41,913 nt of DNA, from positions 1 to 41,913 of the forward strand of contig CAKUXR010000028.1 of NCBI GenBank assembly GCA_934700615.1, given 5' to 3'. The notes below the pieces were generated by a model, which was not told the DNA's origin, made no database searches, and worked only from the letters and a program-made list of their open reading frames with translations. A program made the translations under genes and the position numbers. The DNA is from an uncultured Bacteroidales bacterium. Its GTDB lineage: Bacteria > Bacteroidota > Bacteroidia > Bacteroidales > UBA932. Positions 1 through 8,224 of this stretch are shown here, in pieces (position 1 is the stretch's first letter; each line of letters starts with the position of its first letter).

Positions 1-134
1 GAAATGCCCCGAAATGGCGGGTGGTTTCAGAAAGATTTTTATGATTTTTAAATTTCAATGATGATTTTTAAATCTTTTTGTCTTCAAAAACCACTTTTAA
101 AATAACAGAAAGATGAGACATGTTATGCCGGCAT

Positions 135-240
135 GGGCCTTCGGAGCGGTACGCCCCGTTGGGGCTATCCTTCCCACCGCTACCGCGGCGGGCCCCTCCC
201 ATTCACGAAGCCACGGGCGGCTACGCCGCTCCGAAGGCCC
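135..240. repeat. GC-rich long hairpin element, copy A
   Basis: The outer arms gggccttcggagcgg (135-149) and ccgctccgaaggccc (226-240) are perfectly complementary over 15 bases. Inside are smaller hairpins, such as gcccc-gtt-ggggc at 152-164. The inner right part, with tcccattcac followed by gcca and gggcggc, is shared with the element at 41382-41502, while the outer arms of the two copies differ in sequence. This looks like a dispersed non-coding palindromic repeat. The mechanism of spread is unknown. Confidence 0.65.
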
Positions 241-429
241 CTGCTGGCCAGTCATGTTGGGATGATGATATTTCAGAGACTGGTCACGCATATATGACAT
301 TGACCAAAACAAATAGTGCCGAATGATGCCGCGGCAAATTACGATGTCTCTCGACAAACGGAACTGCACTTGCGGGACAAGTCAACACGGAACTTATGAG
401 ACGTTCTGCCGTCCGGCCAAAGCCCTTTG

Positions 430-664
430 TTTTCGACCCTCTTGGCAACGGCAGTCCAGTGTTACACATTGACAATCAGGAAGTTAGCCGACTCGATAAA
501 TGTCAAGAGGCAGGTTTGGAAGGAGGTCTTGGCATGAGCATTCGGATAGCCAGATACATGTAATATACTGGCACACAATAAATTACAACCCCAAAAACAA
601 AACCGTCAAATGTCAAGAGGGTCGAAAAATATTCACATCCACGAAAATATAACAGGGTCGAAAA
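430..664. repeat. Cluster of short repeats, possible remnant IS ends
   Basis: ttttcgaccctcttggca (430-447) is the near-exact reverse complement of tgtcaagagggtcgaaaa (611-628; one mismatch in 18). The 13-mer aaatgtcaagagg recurs directly at 498-510 and 608-620, and gggtcgaaaa recurs at 619-628 and 655-664. Several direct copies near an end plus an inverted copy at the other end is the pattern of IS21-type termini. No transposase fragment lies between them, so this would be a scar or a miniature derivative. Assignment to a family is inference. Confidence 0.4.
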
Positions 665-718
665 CTATACACCAACTTGAGAATCGGTCATGATTCTGCA
701 GAACAACATAATATAACA

Positions 719-775
719 GAAGCCGCCCCGAAATACGGAACGGCTTCAATTATATCATCAGGCCTGTATGCCTGA
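719..775 (-). terminator. Hairpins after ppdK
   Basis: Reading the minus strand after the ppdK stop there are two hairpins. The first is a 6-base stem (758-763 with 770-775). The second is stronger: gaagccg/cggcttc (719-725 with 741-747), with a further 3-base inner stem. There is no long U tract, only tgttatatt, so the intrinsic termination call is moderate. Confidence 0.5.
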
Positions 776-785
776 AGTAAGTATC

Positions 786-3512
786 TTACTTGCTCTGTGC
801 AATGGCAGCCTGAGCCGCAGCGAGGCGGGCAATAGGCACACGGAATGGTGAGCAAGAAACGTAGTCAATACCGATCTTGTTGAAGAACTTGATTGAATCA
901 GGATCTCCACCATGCTCTCCGCAGACACCGCACTTGAGCTCCGGTCTCTTTGAGCGGCCGCTCTGGATACCGTACTCAACGAGCTTGCCGACACCCTTGG
1001 TATCGATGGTCTTGAACGGATCTGCGTCCAGGAGTTTGTTTCCGAGGTATTCACCCATGAATGTTCCGACATCATCACGAGAGAAGCCGAAAGTCATCTG
1101 GGTAAGGTCGTTGGTACCGAATGAGAAGAACTGGGCTGTGCGTGCCATTCTGTCACCGGTAAGGGCAGCACGAGGGATCTCAATCATAGTACCGAACTGG
1201 TAGTGGATTGTGGTGCTGTACTTGCCCTCAACCTCAGCCTTCACTCTGTCGCAGATAGCCTTCTGGAAGCTGAGCTCACGAGCTGAAATGGTTACAGGAA
1301 TCATGATTTCAGGAACCGGGTGCAGACCCTCATGCTGTAGTTCAGCGGCAGCTGTGAAGATTGCCCTGTACTCAACCTCAGCGATGAGAGGGAATGACAC
1401 ATGGAGACGCACTCCACGGTGACCCATCATAGGGTTCACCTCGTGCAATGACTCGCCACGCTTCTCGATTTCCTCAACAGTAACACCGAGTTCTTTTGCA
1501 ACCTCAGCCTTCTTCTCCTCAGTTCTAGGAACGAACTCGTGGAGAGGCGGGTCGAGCAGACGGAATACGACAGGCTTGCCATCCATGATTCTGAGTGTGC
1601 TCTTCACTGAAGCCATGATGAACGGCTCAAGTTCTGTAAGAGCAGCCTTTCTCTCCTCGTCAGTATCGCAAAGAATCATCTTGCGGAGTTTTGCGAGAGG
1701 TGTCTCTGAATTCTTTCCGTAGAACATGTGCTCGAGACGGAAAAGACCGATACCTTCAGCACCGAATGAGAGAGCCTTCAAGGCATCCTCAGGTGTATCA
1801 GCATTGGTACGGATACCGAGCTTGCGGAACTTGTCGGCGAGAGCCATGAACTTCACGAACAGAGGATTCTCTGATGCGTCCATTGTCTCGATCTTCGCAT
1901 TATATACAAGACCCTTTGTTCCGTTGAGACTGAACCAGTCACCTTCTTTGAACTTATTGTCATGTCCTGCGAAAGTCACAATCTTGTTCTCAAGGTCAAT
2001 GTGCATTGCATCGCAACCTACGATACAGCACTTGCCCCATCCGCGGGCTACGAGAGCCGCATGTGATGTCATACCGCCACGGACGGTAAGAATACCTGCT
2101 GCAGCACGCATACCCTCGATATCCTCAGGAGAAGTCTCCTCACGGACGAGAATGACCTTCTTGCCTTCCTCAGCAGCACGTACAGCATCCTCAGGAGAGA
2201 ATACGAGTGTACCTACCGCTCCACCTGGAGATGCAGGAAGTCCTTGGGCCATAACCTCTGCCTTCTTCTCTGAAGCAGGGTCAAGGATAGGGTGGAGAAT
2301 CTCGTCGAGCTGTGCAGGAGAAACGCGCATAACTGCGGTCTTCTCGTCGATCATACCTTCCTCGAGCATGTCGATAGCCATCTGAAGTGCTGCAAGACCG
2401 GTTCTCTTGCCGATACGGCACTGGAGCATCCAGAGGTGACCTTCCTGAATAGTGAACTCGATGTCCTGCATATCGTGGAAGTGCTCCTCGAGTCTTGTCC
2501 TGATACCGTCGAGCTCCGCATAAACCTCAGGCATAGCCTTCTCGAGAGACTGCAGATCTTTATTTTTCTCTGTCTTGGTAGCCTCGTTAAGAGGATTTGG
2601 AGTACGGATACCTGCTACGACGTCCTCGCCCTGAGCGTTGATAAGCCACTCACCATAGAACTTGTTGTCACCGTTTGCAGGGTTACGTGAGAATGCAACA
2701 CCTGTAGCAGATGTATTGCCCATGTTACCGAACACCATTGACTGCACATTGACAGCTGTACCCCAATCATCCGGAATCTTCTCAATCTTTCTGTATGTGA
2801 TTGCGCGCTTTCCGTTCCAAGACTTGAACACGCCGCCGATCGAACCCCAGAGCTGCTCTCTTGCAGTATCAGGGAAATCCACACCGAGAACTTCCTTAAC
2901 TTTTGCCTTGAATCTGTCGCAAAGTTCCTTAAGTTCATCAGCCGTAATTTCGGTATCTGAAGTATATCCTTTCTCAGCCTTGAGATCTGACATCATTCTG
3001 TCAAGCTGCTGACGGATACCCTTGCCGTCCTCAGGCTCGATGCCTTCTGCCTTCTCCATAACGACATCAGAGTACATCATGATGAGACGACGGTATGCGT
3101 CATATACGAAACGAGGATTGCCTGTCTTCTTGATCATTCCAGGAAGGGTAGCAGAGCAGAGACCGATATTGAGGATGGTATCCATCATACCAGGCATTGA
3201 ACTTCTTGCGCCTGAACGGCAGCTTACGAGAAGCGGGTCGTTCGGGTCACCGAATTTCTTGCCCATGAGTTTCTCTGTAGCTTCGAGTGCCTCGGCAACT
3301 TCCTGCTTGAGCGCATCAGAGTAACCTCCGCCAAGAGCGTAATACTCTGCACAGCACTCTGTTGTAATGGTAAATCCTGCCGGAACAGGCATTCCGAGAA
3401 GGTTCATCTCGGCAAGGTTAGCGCCCTTTCCTCCGAGGAGTTCGCGCATGGTACCGTTTCCCTCAGCTGTCTTGCCTCCGAAACGATAAACCCTTTTCTT
3501 ATTTTCTAGCAT
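786..3512 (-). CDS. ppdK: Pyruvate, phosphate dikinase
   Basis: PPDK interconverts pyruvate, ATP and phosphate with PEP, AMP and pyrophosphate in the cytoplasm. In anaerobes it works in glycolysis with PPi or in gluconeogenesis. The 908 residues match the family length. The N-terminal nucleotide-binding domain opens with GGKTAEGN and LLGGKGANLAEM. The central swivelling domain carries the phosphorylated histidine in GGMTSHAALVARG (H484). The C-terminal PEP/pyruvate barrel ends with the CGVCGEHGGDP motif that holds the catalytic cysteine. It is monocistronic: hairpins follow the stop, and a terminator of the upstream minus-strand unit lies just before its start. The ATG has only 40 bases of leader space and a TATATTTA box four bases upstream, so the transcript leader must be very short if that box is used. 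Confidence 0.97.
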   Translation of the reverse strand: MLENKKRVYRFGGKTAEGNGTMRELLGGKGANLAEMNLLGMPVPAGFTITTECCAEYYALGGGYSDALKQEVAEALEATEKLMGKKFGDPNDPLLVSCRSGARSSMPGMMDTILNIGLCSATLPGMIKKTGNPRFVYDAYRRLIMMYSDVVMEKAEGIEPEDGKGIRQQLDRMMSDLKAEKGYTSDTEITADELKELCDRFKAKVKEVLGVDFPDTAREQLWGSIGGVFKSWNGKRAITYRKIEKIPDDWGTAVNVQSMVFGNMGNTSATGVAFSRNPANGDNKFYGEWLINAQGEDVVAGIRTPNPLNEATKTEKNKDLQSLEKAMPEVYAELDGIRTRLEEHFHDMQDIEFTIQEGHLWMLQCRIGKRTGLAALQMAIDMLEEGMIDEKTAVMRVSPAQLDEILHPILDPASEKKAEVMAQGLPASPGGAVGTLVFSPEDAVRAAEEGKKVILVREETSPEDIEGMRAAAGILTVRGGMTSHAALVARGWGKCCIVGCDAMHIDLENKIVTFAGHDNKFKEGDWFSLNGTKGLVYNAKIETMDASENPLFVKFMALADKFRKLGIRTNADTPEDALKALSFGAEGIGLFRLEHMFYGKNSETPLAKLRKMILCDTDEERKAALTELEPFIMASVKSTLRIMDGKPVVFRLLDPPLHEFVPRTEEKKAEVAKELGVTVEEIEKRGESLHEVNPMMGHRGVRLHVSFPLIAEVEYRAIFTAAAELQHEGLHPVPEIMIPVTISARELSFQKAICDRVKAEVEGKYSTTIHYQFGTMIEIPRAALTGDRMARTAQFFSFGTNDLTQMTFGFSRDDVGTFMGEYLGNKLLDADPFKTIDTKGVGKLVEYGIQSGRSKRPELKCGVCGEHGGDPDSIKFFNKIGIDYVSCSPFRVPIARLAAAQAAIAQSK

Positions 3513-3552
3513 ATTGTAAATATAGGTTTTGATTTTTCAAAAATTCTCATTG

Positions 3553-3584
3553 AAAAAAAACGTCCGCCGTGTCTCTATCACGGC
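3553..3584 (-). terminator. Intrinsic terminator of the phoH-transporter unit
   Basis: On the minus strand the stem gccgtg/cacggc (3566-3584, 7-base loop) is followed five bases later by eight T (3553-3560 on the plus strand as A). It sits 60 bases past the transporter stop and directly before the ppdK leader. Confidence 0.65.
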
Positions 3585-3646
3585 ATCACACTGAACAAGA
3601 GCGCGAATTTAATCATTTTATAGCAGTTTCGCAAATATGGACAACA

Positions 3647-4618
3647 TCATTTCTTTTTGTGTCCGTTCTCGAACAACTCCAGAGAGTTGATGAGATTCTG
3701 CCAGATACTGTAAAGCCCGCCTGCGACAGAGGTGACAGGAGTCAGATACGAGTAGCCGAGCCATATGAGGAAGCCCGAATTCTTCTGGCCGAGCGCCTGG
3801 CCCGCAGTTATGGCATCTGACATTGACCCTCCCTCATCTTTCGCAAGCATACGCCCCGCGGCACGCCCCACCGCAAACTGTATAAGGGTGCAGGCCAATG
3901 ATACAAGAGCGATAAGCATGGCGCCCCAGACCGAAATCCGGCTGGTGACCAATGCCCTGGTAGCCAGATAAATGGCAAATGTCAATGCCCCTCCCCACAC
4001 ATAGAAAGCCCAGTCGGCATACCTCATGAGCCACCTCTGAAGCGGACGTACAGTATATCTTATTAGCCATGCCACCAGCAGAGGCATCACCAGCAGAGGG
4101 AAAATCTTCATGCATATTGCTGAAAAGCTCCTGAAGAAAGTCGCATCAGGAGACGAATTGAAAAGCGGTATCACCAGCGGAATTATGAACGCCGCAGCAA
4201 CATTGATAAGAACCACATAAGAGACCGTATCGGAGAGGCTTCCGCCCAGCTTATTGGTAATCACCCCAGCAGCGGCCGCTGTAGGACAGACGAAGCAGAG
4301 CATCGCACATTCTGCCAGAATCTTCCCGGTTCCGTCAGGAAGGATTACCGCCACCCAGGCAAATACGACAAACAGCACGACCTGAATTACAAGGGCGACA
4401 AAATGCCACTTGCGGAACCTCAGGTCATGCGGAGAGATCTTGTTGAACTGAAGGAAAAGCATGATAGCCATCAGTACCGGCTGGATATTCTTGGCAAATA
4501 CAGAAAAGCCAGGTTCCACGTTCTCAGCCAACGCAGGAACAAGATAAAGAATCATGTAAGACACTATCCCCAACACGATGGCAATAGGAAGCATCCAATC
4601 TTTAAAGAATTTCAGCAT
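3647..4618 (-). CDS. BASS-family (bile acid:sodium symporter-like) membrane transporter
   Basis: This is an inner-membrane protein of 323 residues with about nine to ten hydrophobic segments, the size of bacterial BASS/SBF proteins. The C-terminal half has AGQALGQKNSGFLIWLGY followed by a VAGGLYSIWQNL segment, which corresponds to the conserved GQQN and SVWHN regions of the family. Family members move bile acids or small organic acids such as pantoate with sodium; the substrate here cannot be read from sequence. It starts six bases after the phoH stop, so the two are almost certainly co-transcribed, and a terminator follows. Confidence 0.8.
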   Translation of the reverse strand: MLKFFKDWMLPIAIVLGIVSYMILYLVPALAENVEPGFSVFAKNIQPVLMAIMLFLQFNKISPHDLRFRKWHFVALVIQVVLFVVFAWVAVILPDGTGKILAECAMLCFVCPTAAAAGVITNKLGGSLSDTVSYVVLINVAAAFIIPLVIPLFNSSPDATFFRSFSAICMKIFPLLVMPLLVAWLIRYTVRPLQRWLMRYADWAFYVWGGALTFAIYLATRALVTSRISVWGAMLIALVSLACTLIQFAVGRAAGRMLAKDEGGSMSDAITAGQALGQKNSGFLIWLGYSYLTPVTSVAGGLYSIWQNLINSLELFENGHKKK

Positions 4619-4624
4619 TATGAT

Positions 4625-6016
4625 TTACAACAACTTGGAAGCGATATCAGACAATTCACTGCGTTCCCCTTTCTTCAGGAAAACATGTTCAAAGAGTTTC
4701 TGCCCGGCCATCTTCTCCCCAAGATGCGTAAGACCATTGGACCACTGGTCCAGATATGGCTGGTCAATCTGGAAAATATCTCCGGTGAAGACCATCTTAG
4801 TTCCCTCGCCAGCACGAGTGATGATAGTCTTGATTTCATGAGGAGTCAGGTTCTGGGCCTCATCAATGATAAAGAACGCCTTGCCGAGGCTGCGCCCCCT
4901 GATATAGGCCAGCGGAGTAATCAGCAACTTCTCGTCCTTCAGGAGTCCCTCGATATGCTGGTACTCCCTGCTGCTTGGACGGTACAACGCCTTGATGACA
5001 TTGAGATTGTCCATCAGCGGCTGGAGGAACGGGCTCATCTTGTTCTTCTGGTCTCCCGGCAGGAAACCGATGTCCTGATTACCGAGAATCACGGTCGGAC
5101 GCGAGAGGATTATCTGGTCGAATTCCTTCTCGAGTTCCAGAGCCGAGGCCAATGCCAGCAGAGTCTTTCCTGTTCCGGCCCCGCCTGTCAATGACACGAG
5201 CTGGATCTTCCTGTTCAGACATGCGTCAAGCGCAAACTTCTGCTCGTCATTCCTCGGCTTGATTCCGCAGGCCTCACGTTTGCGGACCAGCATAATCTTG
5301 TCCATGTCGGCATCATACCTCGCGCAGACAATCTCCCCGTCGTGGCTGTTCCACTTGAACTTATACAGCTGATTGGCCGAAGGACGGGCCTTGGACACTG
5401 CCCTCCAGTCGATTACATTATCCTTACCGTAAGCCAGCTCCTGCATCACATCATCAGGAAGACTGTCAATGAACTGTACCTCCTTCTGGGAGAACTCCAC
5501 CTTGTTTTCCTCCACACGGTCAGTCAGATAGTCCTGTGCGACCATCCCGGCAGCCTTGGCCTTCATGCGGAGATTGATATCCTTAGTGACAAGAGCCACA
5601 AAACGGTCAGGATTGTTGTCCCTAACCCATATAGCCGTAGCAAGAATCCTATGGTCCTGGATATCATCATGGAACAAGTCCTTCATACTGTCAGGGAAAG
5701 GATGGTTAGGTTCAATCTTGATATTCCCCAATCCCTTTCCGAGCGGGACACCCGACTTGCCGAACATCTTCCCCTCGGTAAGCCTGTCAATGTCACGCAT
5801 GAATCCTCTGGCATTGAAACTCAGCGCATCCGTACCCTTCTTGAACTTGTCAAGTTCTTCGAGGACCGCAATAGGTATGACAATGTCATTGTCCTGAAAC
5901 TTCCTTATCGCCTTGTAGTCATGCAGGACGATGTTCGTATCAAGCACGAATATCTTCGGTCGTTTAGGGCCGTTTCCCCGGCTGGGGACATTAGCATATT
6001 TCTCAACCATAGCCAT
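4625..6016 (-). CDS. phoH: PIN-PhoH family ATPase/ribonuclease
   Basis: A two-domain cytoplasmic protein of 463 residues. The N-terminal PIN nuclease domain starts at IFVLDTNIVLHD (acidic D26) and continues to about residue 190. The C-terminal PhoH P-loop ATPase has Walker A GGAGTGKT and Walker B FFIIDEAQN, followed by a VFTGD motif. This PhoH2/YlaK-type architecture is known from mycobacteria as a coupled RNA helicase and RNase, so a role in RNA processing or stress decay is likely. Two in-frame ATGs (6014-6016 and 6008-6010) are possible starts. It lies 64 bases downstream of the PurL-like gene and directly upstream of the transporter. Confidence 0.93.
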   Translation of the reverse strand: MAMVEKYANVPSRGNGPKRPKIFVLDTNIVLHDYKAIRKFQDNDIVIPIAVLEELDKFKKGTDALSFNARGFMRDIDRLTEGKMFGKSGVPLGKGLGNIKIEPNHPFPDSMKDLFHDDIQDHRILATAIWVRDNNPDRFVALVTKDINLRMKAKAAGMVAQDYLTDRVEENKVEFSQKEVQFIDSLPDDVMQELAYGKDNVIDWRAVSKARPSANQLYKFKWNSHDGEIVCARYDADMDKIMLVRKREACGIKPRNDEQKFALDACLNRKIQLVSLTGGAGTGKTLLALASALELEKEFDQIILSRPTVILGNQDIGFLPGDQKNKMSPFLQPLMDNLNVIKALYRPSSREYQHIEGLLKDEKLLITPLAYIRGRSLGKAFFIIDEAQNLTPHEIKTIITRAGEGTKMVFTGDIFQIDQPYLDQWSNGLTHLGEKMAGQKLFEHVFLKKGERSELSDIASKLL

Positions 6017-6080
6017 CAGTATTTCAACATGTTATCATCATATGTCAATTCTAGTCCCGCACCATGCAGACCTGAGCAAG

Positions 6081-7319
6081 TCAATCTTCGCCCTCCGGCG
6101 CGGCATCTCCCTGGCCCATAAGCGCCTGCATGATTCCGGCTATCCCGCCGCTTCCGTTCCTGGTTATCCTCAGGCCCGCCTTTCCCGGATGCCCTATAGG
6201 GTAATACGCCACATCCTGAAGCAGCATCTCCGCATCCACATAATCGAAATCAATGTCGCGGATTTCCATCACCACTCCCGGGACCTCACCGAAAAGGACC
6301 TTCACCATATCGGTCTCCCCGTAAGACTGCATGAGTCCGGAAAGGTCAGCGTCAATGCCGGCAGACCCGGAAGAATCGCGAGAAGCCATCCTGTCGAGTG
6401 CACATATCAGACCGCCATGTCCTGTCGCTGTACCTGACACCACTACACCGTCTTCCACAAACTCCCTCACGACCTCGAAACAGTCCAGGAAATAATCCGA
6501 ATCCATAACCTCGGGAGCCTTTCCGCCCGCCAAGCCTTCTTTCTCGGCCAGCAAAGACCCGCCAAGCCTGAATTTGCACGTATCGAAAGGTATGTATATC
6601 AGCCAGTTGCCAGCATTGTCAGACACATGCACCTGGCATTTTCTGTTCTTTCCCAAAACAGGAGACTCTGTACGGAAAGGGAACTCGCAGAAAGGAACCG
6701 GCGGATTCATTTCAGGAGTATTGAGAATCTGCCTGTCGATGGTCTCGGCGATGTCAGCCGGTTCGGCATCCTCATCCGGCACAATCGCATTGACATTATC
6801 CGCTACGACATTGATCTTGACCCTCCGGCTTCCGGCCTTTTCCGAGTACGAGTATGAACCGATCCGCACCCCGAGCATGTCAAGATATCCGCACGCGGCC
6901 TCGACCGACCTGTAAAAAGCCGCCATATTGCCGACCGGAGAGGAATCCCACACCCACCCGACCGAAAGAATGAGGTCCCCGAGCCTGAAATGACCAGACT
7001 TCCAGATGATTTCTGTCAATGCCAATGCAATTTCCGCCCTGGTAGATTCTTCAGGGCAGAACAGAGGTATATTTCTCGCCTGTCTTGCCGCGGGTGACAC
7101 CAGTTTCAGATAATCTTCTGTCTTCGCGGAATCAAACCCTTTGCCGTCCGGTGCCGGGTCCACGCTTTCATCCACAATCGGCTCCGCCTCACAGGTCGCG
7201 GACGGCACTTCCCGTCCCGAAGCCTCTTCCAAAATCTGTCTGGGTGTCAAGTCCATTCTGACGCCATCAATTATGTATTCCGAATCCAGTGCAGAAACAA
7301 ATCCACTCATATCTGACAT
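6081..7319 (-). CDS. PurL (FGAM synthase)-like protein, AIR-synthase fold, degenerate
   Basis: 412 residues. After a poorly conserved N-terminus, residues 93-190 resemble the second AIR-synthase N-domain of large PurL: a lineup of ALTEIIW, LSVGWVWDSSP and an acidic YRSVEAACGYLDMLG helix. Residues 248-360 resemble the matching C-domain: FRLGGSLLAE, a VREFVEDGVVVSG helix leading to GHGGLICALD, then LFGEVPG. The PurL family hallmarks are altered: the GKDSLSM stretch is replaced by SYSYSEK, and DxSDGGL reads TATGHGGL. Full Bacteroidota PurL is over 1200 residues, so this is a stand-alone relative that may bind a nucleotide or a partner without catalysis. It has a good own promoter and is the first gene of the run leading into phoH. 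The assignment is by eye. Confidence 0.6.
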   Translation of the reverse strand: MSDMSGFVSALDSEYIIDGVRMDLTPRQILEEASGREVPSATCEAEPIVDESVDPAPDGKGFDSAKTEDYLKLVSPAARQARNIPLFCPEESTRAEIALALTEIIWKSGHFRLGDLILSVGWVWDSSPVGNMAAFYRSVEAACGYLDMLGVRIGSYSYSEKAGSRRVKINVVADNVNAIVPDEDAEPADIAETIDRQILNTPEMNPPVPFCEFPFRTESPVLGKNRKCQVHVSDNAGNWLIYIPFDTCKFRLGGSLLAEKEGLAGGKAPEVMDSDYFLDCFEVVREFVEDGVVVSGTATGHGGLICALDRMASRDSSGSAGIDADLSGLMQSYGETDMVKVLFGEVPGVVMEIRDIDFDYVDAEMLLQDVAYYPIGHPGKAGLRITRNGSGGIAGIMQALMGQGDAAPEGED

Positions 7320-7335
7320 TTTCCCGATATTTTTT

Positions 7336-7366
7336 CAAAAATAGGAAATTCTCCCCGCATTGTCAA
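7336..7366 (-). promoter_or_regulatory. Promoter of the PurL-like gene
   Basis: On the minus strand TTG (7364-7366) is followed after 20 bases by TATTTTTG (7336-7343), a full match to the Bacteroidota TAnnTTTG box, 17 bases before the start codon. The same short interval must also hold the divergent cutC promoter. For that gene only TAACTTCG at 7379-7386 is seen, without a well-spaced -33 box. Confidence 0.55.
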
Positions 7367-7407
7367 GCGGGAATTCGTTAACTTCGCGGAATAAACAATT
7401 ATTGTCA

Positions 7408-8142
7408 ATGAGAAAAATCGAGGTTTGCTGCACCTCTGCAGAGGATGTCAGAGAAGCAATTCATGGAGGCGCGATACGCGTTGAACTTTGTTCAGCAATC
7501 AGTTGCGGAGGGGTAACGCCAAGTCACGGACTGATTTCCGAAGTCGTCGCGGCGGCTGCGGAAAAGATACGGGTCAATGTCCTCATACGTCCGCGCGAAG
7601 GAACTTTCTGCTACTGCGAATCCGAAGTCAGGACAATGGTTTCAGATATAGAATTCTGCCGGGAAGCCGGCGTGGACGGAGTCGTCATAGGGGCATTGAC
7701 ACCGGAAGGTGACATTGACATTGACATATGCCGGAGGATGGTTGCGGCAGCGGGAAGCATGAGCGTCACTTTCCACAGGGCGTTCGACGTGTGCAGGAAT
7801 CCGGAGCAGGCGCTGGAACAGGTCATAGGGCTCGGTTGCGACAGGCTTCTCACCTCCGGGCAGCAGCCAAAGGCTCTTGCCGGGGCCGGCCTTCTCGCAA
7901 GACTCGTGGAACAGGCTTCCGGACGGATTGTCGTCATGCCGGGGTCAGGCATCAATCCGGGCAACATCGGTGAAATAGAGAGGGTTACGAAGGCTCTGGA
8001 GTTCCATTCGACGGCAAGGGCTTCCGTGCCGGACCCTGACAGGCATCATGTACCGGCTCTCGGATTCGACGAATCTGCTGACACCGGGGTCATTCTCCGC
8101 ACGTCACGGGAGGTAGTGAAGGCGCTTGTAAATCCCGCATAA
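7408..8142 (+). CDS. cutC: CutC family protein
   Basis: 244 residues, the normal length of this single-domain TIM-barrel family. It begins MRKIEVCCTSAEDV and contains RVELCSAISCGGVTPSHG, VNVLIRPREG and VTFHRAFDVC, all typical of CutC. The family is annotated as involved in copper homeostasis, but its biochemical activity is not established. The ATG at 7408 is chosen because the family start is MxKIEVC; an in-frame upstream ATG at 7360 would add 16 unrelated residues and overlap the promoter zone. It is monocistronic, divergent from the PurL-like gene, and followed by a strong bidirectional hairpin. Confidence 0.95.
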   Translation: MRKIEVCCTSAEDVREAIHGGAIRVELCSAISCGGVTPSHGLISEVVAAAAEKIRVNVLIRPREGTFCYCESEVRTMVSDIEFCREAGVDGVVIGALTPEGDIDIDICRRMVAAAGSMSVTFHRAFDVCRNPEQALEQVIGLGCDRLLTSGQQPKALAGAGLLARLVEQASGRIVVMPGSGINPGNIGEIERVTKALEFHSTARASVPDPDRHHVPALGFDESADTGVILRTSREVVKALVNPA

Positions 8143-8144
8143 AA

Positions 8145-8196
8145 TTTCTTTCCTTGCCGCCACACCATCCCGGAGGCATGTCAGCAAGGAAAGAAA
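8145..8196. terminator. Bidirectional terminator between cutC and the propeller gene
   Basis: Perfectly complementary arms of 13 bases (8145-8157 and 8184-8196; core ttctttccttgc/gcaaggaaagaa) lie between two convergent genes. A-rich and T-rich flanks on both sides suit termination from either direction. Confidence 0.65.
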
Positions 8197-8224
8197 ACAC
8201 AAACCAATTATTAAGTAAACCTTA

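Larger units (their letters stand above)
1..718. other. Gene-free region with hairpin and IS-like repeats
   Basis: No convincing gene lies in these bases. They hold a 13-base direct repeat (atgatttttaaat at 41-53 and 61-73), a GC-rich hairpin element (135-240), and a cluster of short inverted and direct repeats (430-664), each described separately. Nothing recognisable was seen in 253-429. The short open frames across 97-475 run through the hairpin, lack family resemblance and are not called. Confidence 0.6.

Noticed and set aside
97..475. Short open frames of 60-90 codons on both strands
   Set aside because: They run through the arms of the hairpin element, have no family resemblance and arise from its GC-rich palindrome.
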